DNA of 64,000 nucleotides from Firmicutes bacterium TM09-10 (GTDB lineage: Bacteria > Bacillota > Clostridia > Lachnospirales > Lachnospiraceae): NCBI GenBank assembly GCA_003481005.1, contig QUKC01000010.1, positions 62,001 through 126,000 on the forward strand. The letters run 5' to 3'. The notes beneath the pieces were generated by a model that was not told the DNA's origin, searched no databases, and was given only the letters and a program-made list of their open reading frames with translations. The translations under genes and the position numbers were made by a program. Positions 26,167 through 34,174 of this stretch are shown in pieces; position 1 is the stretch's first letter; each line of letters begins with the position of its first letter.

Positions 26167-27042
26167 ATGCTGAAAATTATTACAGATTCCGCCTCCGATA
26201 TGCCTCAGTATATTGTAGAGCGTTTTAATCTGCACGTCATTCCGACTCCTGTTGTTATCGACGGGGTAGATTATTTAGACGGTGCAACCATCCACACGAA
26301 AGAATTTTATGAAATTCTGGATGACGTCAGCCGCGATATCAAAACCTATCACATCAATCCCGCTATGTTTGAGGAAGCGTTCCGTCCCTATGCAGAACAT
26401 AACGACAGCGTGATCTATCTATGCTTTTCCACCGGAATCGCAGGCACCTTTAATGCCGCTAACATCGCAAAGCAGAATATCCTTGAGGACTATCCGGATT
26501 TCGATCTGACCATCGTGGATTCCAAATCCGCTGCCATCGGCTTTGGCCTGATCGTATACAAGCTGCTGCTTTTACGGGAGGCCGGTGCAGACAAGGAAAA
26601 GCTGCTGCGCGCCGCTGATTTTTATGTCAACCATATCCGGCATGTTTTTACTGTCAGCACACTCCGTTATCTGATCAAGGGAGGCCGCCTTTCCAAATGG
26701 AAAGGAACTGCAGGGGAGCTGCTGGATATGAAGCCTGTTCTGATCGTCGACAAGGACGGCAGCCTGCAGGTATTAAAAACCATCCGCGGCCGTAAAAAAT
26801 CCTTAAAAGCCCTGATCGAATATGTACAGGAAAACATTGCAGACCCGTCCCGTCAGATCCTGGGCATCTGCCACGGGGAAGATCCCGATTCCCTGCAGTA
26901 TACCAAAGACCTTCTGCTGCAGGCCATTTCTCCAAAGGAGCTGGTAGAATCTACCATCGGCTGCGCCATCGGTGCGCACACCGGACGAGGCATCATCGGC
27001 ATCGTGTTCTTTGATGCGATGGACGACGAATTCGATGTGTGA
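26167..27042 (+). CDS. DegV family fatty-acid-binding protein
   Basis: 291 residues from MLKIITDSASDMP; GGAGG lies 5 nt upstream of this ATG, so the earlier in-frame ATG is discarded. It has the DegV start TDSASDMP, the fatty-acid head-group motif CFSTGIAGTFNAAN, a DSKSAAIGFG segment and HTGRGIIGIVFF at the end. DegV/FakB proteins bind fatty acids for phosphorylation by FakA. It is transcribed with pncB and ends at a terminator. A second DegV gene is at 46703. Confidence 0.93.
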   Translation: MLKIITDSASDMPQYIVERFNLHVIPTPVVIDGVDYLDGATIHTKEFYEILDDVSRDIKTYHINPAMFEEAFRPYAEHNDSVIYLCFSTGIAGTFNAANIAKQNILEDYPDFDLTIVDSKSAAIGFGLIVYKLLLLREAGADKEKLLRAADFYVNHIRHVFTVSTLRYLIKGGRLSKWKGTAGELLDMKPVLIVDKDGSLQVLKTIRGRKKSLKALIEYVQENIADPSRQILGICHGEDPDSLQYTKDLLLQAISPKELVESTIGCAIGAHTGRGIIGIVFFDAMDDEFDV

Positions 27043-27140
27043 AGCCGCCAAAAACAGCTCTGCTGCAGCGCAATCCTGGTGCCATGCAGAACATTTCGGC
27101 GTATGACAACCGTATATATTGATAGAATTTGACAAAAAAT

Positions 27141-27224
27141 TATCCCCATATCCAAACCACTGTCTGAACAGGTATCCACATTTTGCGTGGCCTGTCAGCA
27201 GCGGCGGATATGGGGAGTTTTTAT
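27141..27224 (+). terminator. Terminator after degV
   Basis: CCCCATATCC (27144-27153) pairs with GGATATGGGG (27206-27215), closing a long inner structure, with GTTTTTATT after it. Confidence 0.7.
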
Positions 27225-27274
27225 TCCGCAATAGCGGTCATTATTGGAAAAAATTCTGCTTTTCCATGTCCCGT

Positions 27275-28543
27275 TTACCCGATCTCCACCGGCGCGCCAT
27301 GGTTTAATCTGGATTCTTCCGCCGCGAACGCAACCAGATGGCTGTTGATCGACTGCTCCAGCGAGGTGATGCCCTGAGGCTCTTTGCCGGTCGTGATCAT
27401 TTCCAGAAATTCCAGCACCATTCTGACGTCACCGCCGCCATGTCCGCTGAAATCCGTCGCAAGCTTCGTCACATCAATCACCTCTCTCGGCTGTCCAAAC
27501 AGTCCGATTTCGATAATATTTTTTGTCATATCCGCTGTGATATCGCCTTTTGTTCCCATGATCTTACAGTAACGGGAAGCGCCGTCACTCGTAAATCCGC
27601 TCATGGAAAAGCTGATGTTGCTGCCGTCGGTGTTTTCAATATTCGTGATCTGATGATCTACAACGTTGTTGTCGCAGTGGAATACACAGCGTCCGTAAGG
27701 TCCTGTCTTGATTGCTTCATAGATGCTTTCCTCTGTCGGATGAATTGCCAGGACGTCAACCGGCCATTCGGTGTTGCCCTGCGCGATGCCGGTACGCTTG
27801 TTGGTGATATAAATTTTTTCCGCGTCAAACGGACAGTTTTCTTTTGCCTTACAGCCGTCCATGCAGCGAAGCGCAGCACCCTCCGGTGCGCAAGCTTCCT
27901 TGAAGAAATAAGTATCTCCCATCGAGGATACGCGCTTGGGCGTCTTGTCCGCCAACCACAAATACAGGTCGAAATCGTGACAGGTCTTCTGCAGACACAT
28001 GGGGCTGGTCGTATTGCTGTTTCTCCAGTTGCCGCGCACGAAGCTGTGGGCCTGATGCCAGTAGCCGACGTTCTCGATGGCCTGAATCGTTACGACGTCG
28101 CCGATGGTTCCCTCAGAAATGATCTCTTTGATCTTCGAGAAAAAGGGCGTATAGCGCAGCACATGACAGACTACGATTTTTCTGTCATACTTGCGGGACG
28201 CTTCCAGCAGCTTATTACAGTCCTCTGCACTGGGGGAAATCGGCTTCTCCATCAGGATATGGTAGCCTTTTTCCAGCGCCATCAGCGCTTCCCGGACATG
28301 ATCCTGATCCTGTGTGCAGATAAAAATCGCATCTGCCAGCTTCGGCTGTGCCAAAAGCTCTTCCGCACTCGTAAAGCAGCGCTCCTTCGGTACGTTGTAC
28401 TCTTTTGCAGCTTCCTCTACACAGGCAGGATTGATATCTGCCAGCGCTGTAATCTCCATTAAATCCGGATATTGTTTGGCAATCGGCGCATAAGTTACTC
28501 TTCCGCGGCTTCCAAGGCCGACAATTGCAACGGTTGTTTTCAT
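27275..28543 (-). CDS. Gfo/Idh/MocA family oxidoreductase (second copy in window)
   Basis: 422 residues from MKTTVAIVGLGSRGR, preceded by AGAGG. Rossmann motif VGLGSRGR, family EKP in ILMEKPISPS, and a CEAC-like Cys cluster (CMDGCKAKENCPFDAEKIY in parts) common in this clade. It is only weakly like the one at 679. Its neighbours are remnants of a carbohydrate ABC transporter, so it may have lost its pathway. It is a single gene with its own promoter region. Confidence 0.92.
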   Translation of the reverse strand: MKTTVAIVGLGSRGRVTYAPIAKQYPDLMEITALADINPACVEEAAKEYNVPKERCFTSAEELLAQPKLADAIFICTQDQDHVREALMALEKGYHILMEKPISPSAEDCNKLLEASRKYDRKIVVCHVLRYTPFFSKIKEIISEGTIGDVVTIQAIENVGYWHQAHSFVRGNWRNSNTTSPMCLQKTCHDFDLYLWLADKTPKRVSSMGDTYFFKEACAPEGAALRCMDGCKAKENCPFDAEKIYITNKRTGIAQGNTEWPVDVLAIHPTEESIYEAIKTGPYGRCVFHCDNNVVDHQITNIENTDGSNISFSMSGFTSDGASRYCKIMGTKGDITADMTKNIIEIGLFGQPREVIDVTKLATDFSGHGGGDVRMVLEFLEMITTGKEPQGITSLEQSINSHLVAFAAEESRLNHGAPVEIG

Positions 28544-28641
28544 GGTGTTTTCCTCTTTTCCTTTTGTGTTTGTTTCCCAAAACCAAATGACACCGTCGGC
28601 GTCGCCTGGTTTTGGTGCGTCAATATCGTATAACATTTTTT

Positions 28642-28674
28642 ATTCAAATCGTTTTTAATAAAATTGGTTTGAAT
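28642..28674. promoter_or_regulatory. Inverted repeat upstream of the second oxidoreductase gene
   Basis: ATTCAAA and TTTGAAT are 7-bp perfect arms 19 bp apart in an AT-rich stretch about 100 nt before the start codon. They could be an operator; no regulator is assigned. Confidence 0.35.
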
Positions 28675-28719
28675 AAAATATGCCACAGAAAAGACTTTCT
28701 TACAACTCATTTTCATCAA

Positions 28720-28767
28720 AAAAACCGCGGCATCCTGACATCAAACCTCAGGAATCGCCGCGGGTTT
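28720..28767. terminator. Hairpin terminator between divergent remnants
   Basis: AAACCGCGGC and GCCGCGGGTTT, with inner TCCTGA/TCAGGA, form a stable hairpin with TTCTTTTT on the plus side and A-run on the other. It probably ends the minus-strand remnant transcript from 28834. Confidence 0.65.
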
Positions 28768-28833
28768 CTTCTTTTTATCTTCTACAGGACACGCCTGACA
28801 AACGCTCCCTCAGACATCTGGTATCGTAACGGT

Positions 28834-29095
28834 TTACTTCAGTCCTGTTTCTTCACAGTATGTCTGCCACTGTGCTGCCCAGCCTTCTCTTGCGCTGTCC
28901 AGCCCTGCTGCCTTTACTTTCTCCCGGAAGGTTTCAACAGCTGCATCCACGTCGTCTACCAGACCGTTCTGCAGAGGACGCAGATATTCGCTTACTACAT
29001 CATCGATTGCTGCCTTTTCTGCAGAATATGAGCTGTAATCCTCAGAAAAACCGCTATAAGGATCTACACTCGGCATACCTTTTTCTTCACAAATC
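28834..29095 (-). pseudogene. C-terminal fragment of an extracellular solute-binding protein (family 1, LplA-like)
   Basis: About 80 residues (MPSVDPYSGFSEDY, SSYSAEKAAIDDVVSEYL, GLVDDVDAAVETFREKV, ending YCEETGLK) match the C-terminal tail of large LplA-type binding lipoproteins. The rest of the roughly 500-residue protein is absent. Upstream in another frame lies a permease N-terminus, so a deletion has joined the two genes. The exact left limit is uncertain, about 29080-29100. Confidence 0.75.
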
Positions 29096-29804
29096 TTTCC
29101 ATTGCAAAGTAAATACCGATCATCGGCAGGTAGGAATTGATCAGAAAGAACACACACAGCGGGATCAGCATCAGAAACAGTACCCAGTTTTTCTGAAATT
29201 CTTTGATCAGCCCGTGTTCATGGCAGCGGATCCTCTCCTTCGCCTCCATCCGCTTGATCAGTCCATAGGCTGCAAGCGCCAATATCAGTTCAACTGCCAG
29301 GATCCACGATCCGGAAAAGCCCTTCATTTTCACCACATTGTTGGAATACAGGACAAAACCGTAAGAGCCAAACACCAGAAGTGCTGTCAGAAGTGTCGAG
29401 GCCTTTCCGATCACATAAGTATGAAGCTCTCCCTTCCCATCGTCCCCTTTGCTGTTGCGAAAAACCTTCCAGATATACAGAAGCTCCAGATACCAGGTTG
29501 CAGCCAGCAGGATCAGCAACAGCATCGCATACAATCCGAAAACGCCTTTTCCGGAATTTTTTACAAATCCCAGCAGGGAAAAAATGCTGTAGCTCGAATA
29601 CAGGCTGCCTGCTGCTTCTCTTGTAATTCCCAGCTTAGCAAAAAGCTTCGGAATATTTACCAGCTGAATCCAGTCCATAAAGGGAAGGGACAGAACAAAC
29701 ATCAGTCCATTCATCAGTGCCGTCACCAGCAGCCCTGTTTTTCTCCCCGTTTTCTCCTGTTCCAGACATGTATCCAACGTCAGAAGCATATTCTTTGGTT
29801 TCAT
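29064..29804 (-). pseudogene. Membrane protein joined to truncated LplB-type sugar ABC permease
   Basis: 246 residues, RBS AGAGAGG. Residues 25-185 give about four membrane segments of no family I recognise. From about residue 200, KNWVLFLMLIPLCVFFLINS and YLPMIGIYFAMERF match the first segment of LplB-type polysaccharide permeases. The frame then ends after eight foreign residues (KKKVCRV), at the junction with the binding-protein fragment. The permease core and EAA loop are missing, so it cannot transport. Confidence 0.7.
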
Positions 29805-29824
29805 AATTTCCTCTCTATTCTGCC

Positions 29825-30006
29825 ACTCAAAATATGTTTAAATATACTCAAACACATGGAGAAATTGAAGTCCTTGCGGATACTTCTTACTGCTTCATTG
29901 TGTATGCTTTGGCGATTGTAAACAATACGCTACTCACAAGTTCTTGTACACTCCACAGTCGTAAATTCCTGCGATAGCCCGCAGTACATACTTACGTTTG
30001 CGTTCA
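29825..30006 (-). ncRNA. Probable TnpB omega-RNA region
   Basis: In IS605/IS607 elements the guide RNA lies at and beyond the 3' end of tnpB and runs to the element's right end. This 180-nt non-coding stretch holds hairpins, including GAAGTATCC-GCAA-GGACTTC (about 29865-29887). The guide would be the sequence just past the right end. Confidence 0.55.
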
Positions 30007-31167
30007 TTATGCAACTTCGTAAGTTAAAGCATCTCTTAGATTAAGAGCAGCATTGAAATCCCTATCCTCGACATAGCCACAATCACAACGGTATATTCTA
30101 TCTGAAAGCTTCAAATCTTTCTTGATAGCACCACAGCAGTGACATACTTTGGATGATGGATACCATCTGTCTACGACTCTTAATTCAATACCATTTTCAT
30201 CACACTTCGCTTTAAGCTTAGTTCTAAATTCATAGAACTTTTGTGACGCAACGGCTTTTGATAGATGTCTGTTCTTCATCATTCCTGATACATTCAAATC
30301 TTCAATCGTTATATAAGATGGCTTGGTTTTCACTATCTCGGCTATTGATTTATTGATATAATCAGTACGGATATTATCTATTTTATGATGAAGTCTTTGC
30401 ACTTTGAGCTTTTGCTTTTGTATATTCTTTTGAGTGGACTCTCCTTTCTTTGAATTTTCATACTTGCGTGAGAGACCTCTTTGTTCTCTGCGCAATTTCT
30501 TTTCCAATTTCTTAACTCTTGCTGACTTATTGATATTTTTGTAAGTTTTACCATTAGAAACAATCGCCAGGTCTTTCAAACCCAGGTCAATTCCTATACC
30601 GTCATTGCTATTATTAGCAATCTTAGCGTCGGGAATTTCTACAAGAACTGACACATAATATCTGTCTGCTTTGATGGATACTGTACCGCTTTTGATTTTC
30701 CATCCGTCTTTCGTTGTTGGTATATAGCCTTTTTCTTTCATGCGTACCCAACCTAAAGTGGGTATGTTTAACCTATGTCTCTCGCATCTACAATCTTTAG
30801 GATTATTCTTTACGAAATACATTTTTACATCAGACTTACCTTTCCTTTTGAAATTAGGAAAAGCACTTTGGTGTTTAAAAAATCTTGTAAATGCAGTACA
30901 TCCATCTTCAATAGATTTTTTTACAGCTTTTGAATATGCTTCTTTGATCCATATTTTATCAGGATTATCAGGAACGTACTCATTATTGAGCCATACGCTA
31001 AAACTCTTGCCGGTCATAAACTTTTCACCCTTATCGTATAAAGCTTTGTTGTGACCGAGATAGAAGTTGTAGACGTATCTACAAGTGCCGATAGTCTTGT
31101 TAATCTTGATTTTTTGCTCGACTGTCGGATTTATTTCCGTTTTGAAGCTCTTTAGCAATTTCCTCAT
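30007..31167 (-). CDS. tnpB: RNA-guided endonuclease TnpB (IS607 element)
   Basis: 386 residues. An N-terminal HTH_OrfB region (QKIKINKTIGTCRYVYNFYL) is followed by a RuvC-like nuclease with all three acidic residues: Asp in GIGIDLGLKDL, Glu in ITIEDLNVSG and Asp in VEDRDFNAALNL. The zinc finger reads CHCCG...CDCG. TnpB cuts DNA as directed by the omega-RNA and helps keep the element in the genome. The start overlaps the end of tnpA by 68 nt. It looks active by sequence. Confidence 0.94.
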   Translation of the reverse strand: MRKLLKSFKTEINPTVEQKIKINKTIGTCRYVYNFYLGHNKALYDKGEKFMTGKSFSVWLNNEYVPDNPDKIWIKEAYSKAVKKSIEDGCTAFTRFFKHQSAFPNFKRKGKSDVKMYFVKNNPKDCRCERHRLNIPTLGWVRMKEKGYIPTTKDGWKIKSGTVSIKADRYYVSVLVEIPDAKIANNSNDGIGIDLGLKDLAIVSNGKTYKNINKSARVKKLEKKLRREQRGLSRKYENSKKGESTQKNIQKQKLKVQRLHHKIDNIRTDYINKSIAEIVKTKPSYITIEDLNVSGMMKNRHLSKAVASQKFYEFRTKLKAKCDENGIELRVVDRWYPSSKVCHCCGAIKKDLKLSDRIYRCDCGYVEDRDFNAALNLRDALTYEVA

Positions 31168-31768
31168 CCCCTTCTATTTGTTTTTTATACTTACGAAGGC
31201 CGTACAATCTACTAGAAAAAACGTGAAGTATGGATACAATATCCTGTACAAGTTCTTCTTGCGGTGATAGTTCTTCATTATTCACTACCACTATGGTTGT
31301 ATGAAACCTCATACAGAATTTTTCAAACCAATCATAGCCAAATCTGACAAATCTATCTTTATGTGTAACTATAATAGTTTTGACTTTTTGTTCCATTACT
31401 TCATCTAATAATTGATTCCACTTTTTACGATTGTAGTTAAGCCCACTTCCATAATCTTCAATACATTGATCTACAATGATACCTTTCGCATTGCAAAACT
31501 GACGTAAAAAAGTTACTTGATTTTGTAAATCATCTTTTTGGTTTCTTGTAGATACTCTGGCATAAATAACAATCTGACGATTATCGTTTTCAATATTTAT
31601 GCCCTTAAACTGAAGATATTGATCATAAGTATAATAACGCCTATCAGTTGGAGTTCGATTTGCTTTTAGAATCCCCTCTCTATCCCAGCGTTGTAACGTT
31701 TTGACAGAGACACCCAATAATTCAGCAAAATCTTTTGGTTTGTAATTAGTGATATTAGATATGTTCAT
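31100..31768 (-). CDS. tnpA: IS607-family transposase TnpA (serine recombinase)
   Basis: 222 residues. A MerR-like HTH (FAELLGVSVKTLQRWDREG, YYTYDQYL) precedes the serine resolvase domain with the catalytic Ser in YARVSTRNQK, DYGSGLN and THKDRFVRFGYDWFEKF. The order HTH then recombinase domain is the hallmark of IS607 TnpA. RBS GGAGG. It moves the element with little target specificity. Confidence 0.94.
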   Translation of the reverse strand: MNISNITNYKPKDFAELLGVSVKTLQRWDREGILKANRTPTDRRYYTYDQYLQFKGINIENDNRQIVIYARVSTRNQKDDLQNQVTFLRQFCNAKGIIVDQCIEDYGSGLNYNRKKWNQLLDEVMEQKVKTIIVTHKDRFVRFGYDWFEKFCMRFHTTIVVVNNEELSPQEELVQDIVSILHVFSSRLYGLRKYKKQIEGDEEIAKELQNGNKSDSRAKNQD

Positions 31769-31789
31769 AACAATATCCTCCGTGGGTAT

Positions 31790-31818
31790 ATTTTAACACA
31801 TTTAATTACTATTGACAA
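31790..31818 (-). promoter_or_regulatory. Promoter of tnpA
   Basis: TTGTCA (31813-31818), 17 bp, TAAAAT (31790-31795), 22 nt upstream of the start codon. Confidence 0.7.
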
Positions 31819-31835
31819 TGATTTTGATTACTTAA

Positions 31836-32149
31836 AGTTTGCTCCTTTTTTATTTCCCGCAATGAAAACCTTTCGGTAAAAGATCCCTGTCTGTCACGCG
31901 TTTTCCCAAAATGCTCACTACTTTTTTGCACCTATTCGATCTTCCCTTTTTATCTGCAAAAAAGCTTCTGCCGGAGGGCAGTGCAGTAATATTGCTGTCA
32001 TTTTTTATCTTTTTGTTGCTTTCCTTATGCACTTTACTCATTCATCATAATCTCCGCCTCCGTTTTTCACTATACAAAAAGCTTGCGTATATGTATAAAA
32101 AAGTGCTATCATCATCTTACAATAACTCAAACCAGAAATGAGGTCAGAA
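31836..32149. other. Intergenic stretch between the IS element and the diguanylate cyclase gene
   Basis: AT-rich DNA with no credible gene; the short open frames here lack ribosome sites. A promoter for the downstream gene is expected but I cannot place it firmly. Confidence 0.5.
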
Positions 32150-33298
32150 ATGCTGGAAAATTATGTTGCCCTATCTATAATGAATATGTTAGCCATGCTG
32201 CTATTAGCTTTTGTCGTCGGCAGAAATAACCTTCTGGACCGTAACATGAAACGTTTTTTTTCCACTGCCATTTTTTGCACGATACTTGTCATCCTTGCGG
32301 AAACCGGAACCTCTGTTTTTGGACGGCCCATTGCCTCTTTTAGCCTCCCTCATATGTTTTTTAATGTGATCGGCTTTTCCCTTTCTCCATTTATTACCAT
32401 TTCTCTTGCATTTGTTCTTAACCATAAAAATTACAGAAATATACTTTACCTGTTCCTTCCGGCTGTCATCAACATGCTTTTGACTGTACTCTCGCCAAAA
32501 TTCGGTCTGATATTTTCCATTTCTCAGCAAAATGAATATTTCCGCGGACCTTGTTTTTTTGTTTATGTTGCCGCTTATATCTGGAGCATGACCATACTTT
32601 TTAAAGAAACCTTATACATCGCCAAGCGTTATCAAAACAAAGATTGCTTTGCACTGCTATTGCTGTTTTTGTTCATTCTTGGAGGAACCTCTATACAGGT
32701 TCTGTTTCCATCCATCCATACAACCTGGTCCTGCGTTTCCTTATCCCTCATCCTTTATTATGCGTTTTTTTGTGAGTTGAAAGAGAAGCACGATATCCTG
32801 ACCGGTCTGTTTAACCGCCGCGCCTATGAATATAAAATCCAGCATCTGGAGTCCCTGGGTTATGGGGCGATTATATTCTTTGATGTGGATGATTTCAAAA
32901 AAATCAATGACCAATTTGGGCACCAGTATGGAGACCAGTGTCTCAGCACGATTGCCGGTTTGATACTGAAGTCTTTTTCAACCATCGGATTTTGTTACAG
33001 GATCGGCGGCGACGAATTTGGTGTATTATCTGATAAAGCAGATGAAATTGATATTTTAAATGCAATCAGCCTTTTTATAAATAATTTAAATTCCAGCCGG
33101 GAGCAGGACTGCAATCTTCCTCTGGTTTCTATGGGATACAGCATTTATCATAAATCTGAGGGCAGCATAGAGCAAGCGATTTCAAAAGCGGATGCCCAGT
33201 TATATCGATACAAAAAATTGCACAAACAAGAAACAAAAGAACCGGGCAAAACCAATTGTAACTTTTCCCGCCCTTTGACAGAAAGGACACCACATTGA
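32150..33298 (+). CDS. Membrane-bound diguanylate cyclase (GGDEF)
   Basis: 382 residues from MLENYVALS; GAGG 7 nt upstream decides this start. The first 210 residues hold about six membrane segments as sensor. The GGDEF domain (residues about 215-370) has FFDVDDFKKINDQFGH and an intact GGDEF in RIGGDEFGVL, so it should make cyclic di-GMP. I see no RxxD inhibitory site before GGDEF. Its stop overlaps the TTG start of the AraC gene by four bases (TTGA). Confidence 0.93.
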   Translation: MLENYVALSIMNMLAMLLLAFVVGRNNLLDRNMKRFFSTAIFCTILVILAETGTSVFGRPIASFSLPHMFFNVIGFSLSPFITISLAFVLNHKNYRNILYLFLPAVINMLLTVLSPKFGLIFSISQQNEYFRGPCFFVYVAAYIWSMTILFKETLYIAKRYQNKDCFALLLLFLFILGGTSIQVLFPSIHTTWSCVSLSLILYYAFFCELKEKHDILTGLFNRRAYEYKIQHLESLGYGAIIFFDVDDFKKINDQFGHQYGDQCLSTIAGLILKSFSTIGFCYRIGGDEFGVLSDKADEIDILNAISLFINNLNSSREQDCNLPLVSMGYSIYHKSEGSIEQAISKADAQLYRYKKLHKQETKEPGKTNCNFSRPLTERTPH

Positions 33299-34158
33299 TT
33301 ACCAAACGCGACCTTTATGAAATCCACTCTGAAAAGATCTGCCCCTACACAGGCATGGCTTCTCCGGAATTTGCCCCGCTTTCCGCCGGGATCAGCTACC
33401 GCGATCCTTATTACCACATCCGGCGCTTCAACGGAGATCATTATGTGTTTGAATGCGTGCTGCAGGGAACCGGCTATGTGGAATTTAATGGCACCTTAAC
33501 CAGGCTCACGGCAGGGGATGCCTACATTCTGCATCCCTGTACGTTTCATCATTATTATTCCGACCATAATGATCCCTGGGTAAAGATCTGGTTCAACGGT
33601 CAGGGAAACCTGGTCAGTCATCTGCTCAGTGATTATCAGCTCGGCTTCAACTGCTGCGTCCGGAATTTCTGGAAAAGCGATTACCTGATGCAGATCCTTC
33701 AGAAGCTGGAAAAAGAGCCCTCGCTCAACAAAAACGAGCTGGCCCTTTTACTCCATCAGCATATCATTCAGTTTTCCGAGCAGCTAAACGGACTGCAGAC
33801 CGATACCTCTGCCCCCCAGATCATGAAAACCTACATCGAGCAGAATCTGACTACACCGCTCAACATCGCAGATATCGCTGCACAGGTACATCTTTCCAAT
33901 TCCCGTGCGATTCATCTGTTTAAAGAAACCTTTCATATGACGCCCTATCATTATTACTTGTCCCGAAAGCTGGCAATTGCACAGGATCTTCTGCGCTCTA
34001 CGGAAATGTCCATTCAGGAAATATCCGACCTGCTGAGCTTCCCGGATTACCGACACTTCACCAGCCTCTTTAAGCGCTGGACCGGCGTGACGCCCAGCTG
34101 GTTTCGAAATGACTTGTCCACGCGCGACGATTATGTCAAGCCGCTTCCCCCTACGTAA
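33295..34158 (+). CDS. AraC family transcriptional regulator
   Basis: 287 residues from a TTG start with AAAGGA 9 nt upstream. An N-terminal cupin-like arm (YVFECVLQGTGYVEFNGTL in parts, AGDAYILHPCTFHHYYSDH) senses a ligand. Two HTH motifs follow in the last 100 residues (LNIADIAAQVHLSNSRAIHLF, IQEISDLLSFPDYRHFTSLF). Such regulators usually control sugar uptake and glycosidase genes. The GH31-like gene converges on it. It is translationally coupled to the diguanylate cyclase. Confidence 0.92.
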   Translation: MITKRDLYEIHSEKICPYTGMASPEFAPLSAGISYRDPYYHIRRFNGDHYVFECVLQGTGYVEFNGTLTRLTAGDAYILHPCTFHHYYSDHNDPWVKIWFNGQGNLVSHLLSDYQLGFNCCVRNFWKSDYLMQILQKLEKEPSLNKNELALLLHQHIIQFSEQLNGLQTDTSAPQIMKTYIEQNLTTPLNIADIAAQVHLSNSRAIHLFKETFHMTPYHYYLSRKLAIAQDLLRSTEMSIQEISDLLSFPDYRHFTSLFKRWTGVTPSWFRNDLSTRDDYVKPLPPT

Positions 34159-34174
34159 ACAGGCGAACGCCCTG

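Larger units (their letters stand above)
29815..31835 (-). mobile_element. IS607-family insertion sequence (tnpA + tnpB)
   Basis: About 2 kb with a serine-recombinase transposase gene and a tnpB gene, read on the minus strand. The family has no terminal inverted repeats, so the limits are estimated: the right end about 29815-29840, next to the RBS of the truncated permease, and the left end just upstream of the tnpA promoter. GC is clearly below that of its neighbours. Both genes look intact. Confidence 0.85.

Noticed and set aside
27338..28462. 374-codon open frame on the plus strand
   Set aside because: Antisense to the clear Gfo/Idh/MocA gene; no recognisable protein features.
28860..29921. 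353-codon plus-strand frame across the permease remnant
   Set aside because: Cys/His/Gln-rich shadow translation; the minus strand carries the recognisable fragments.
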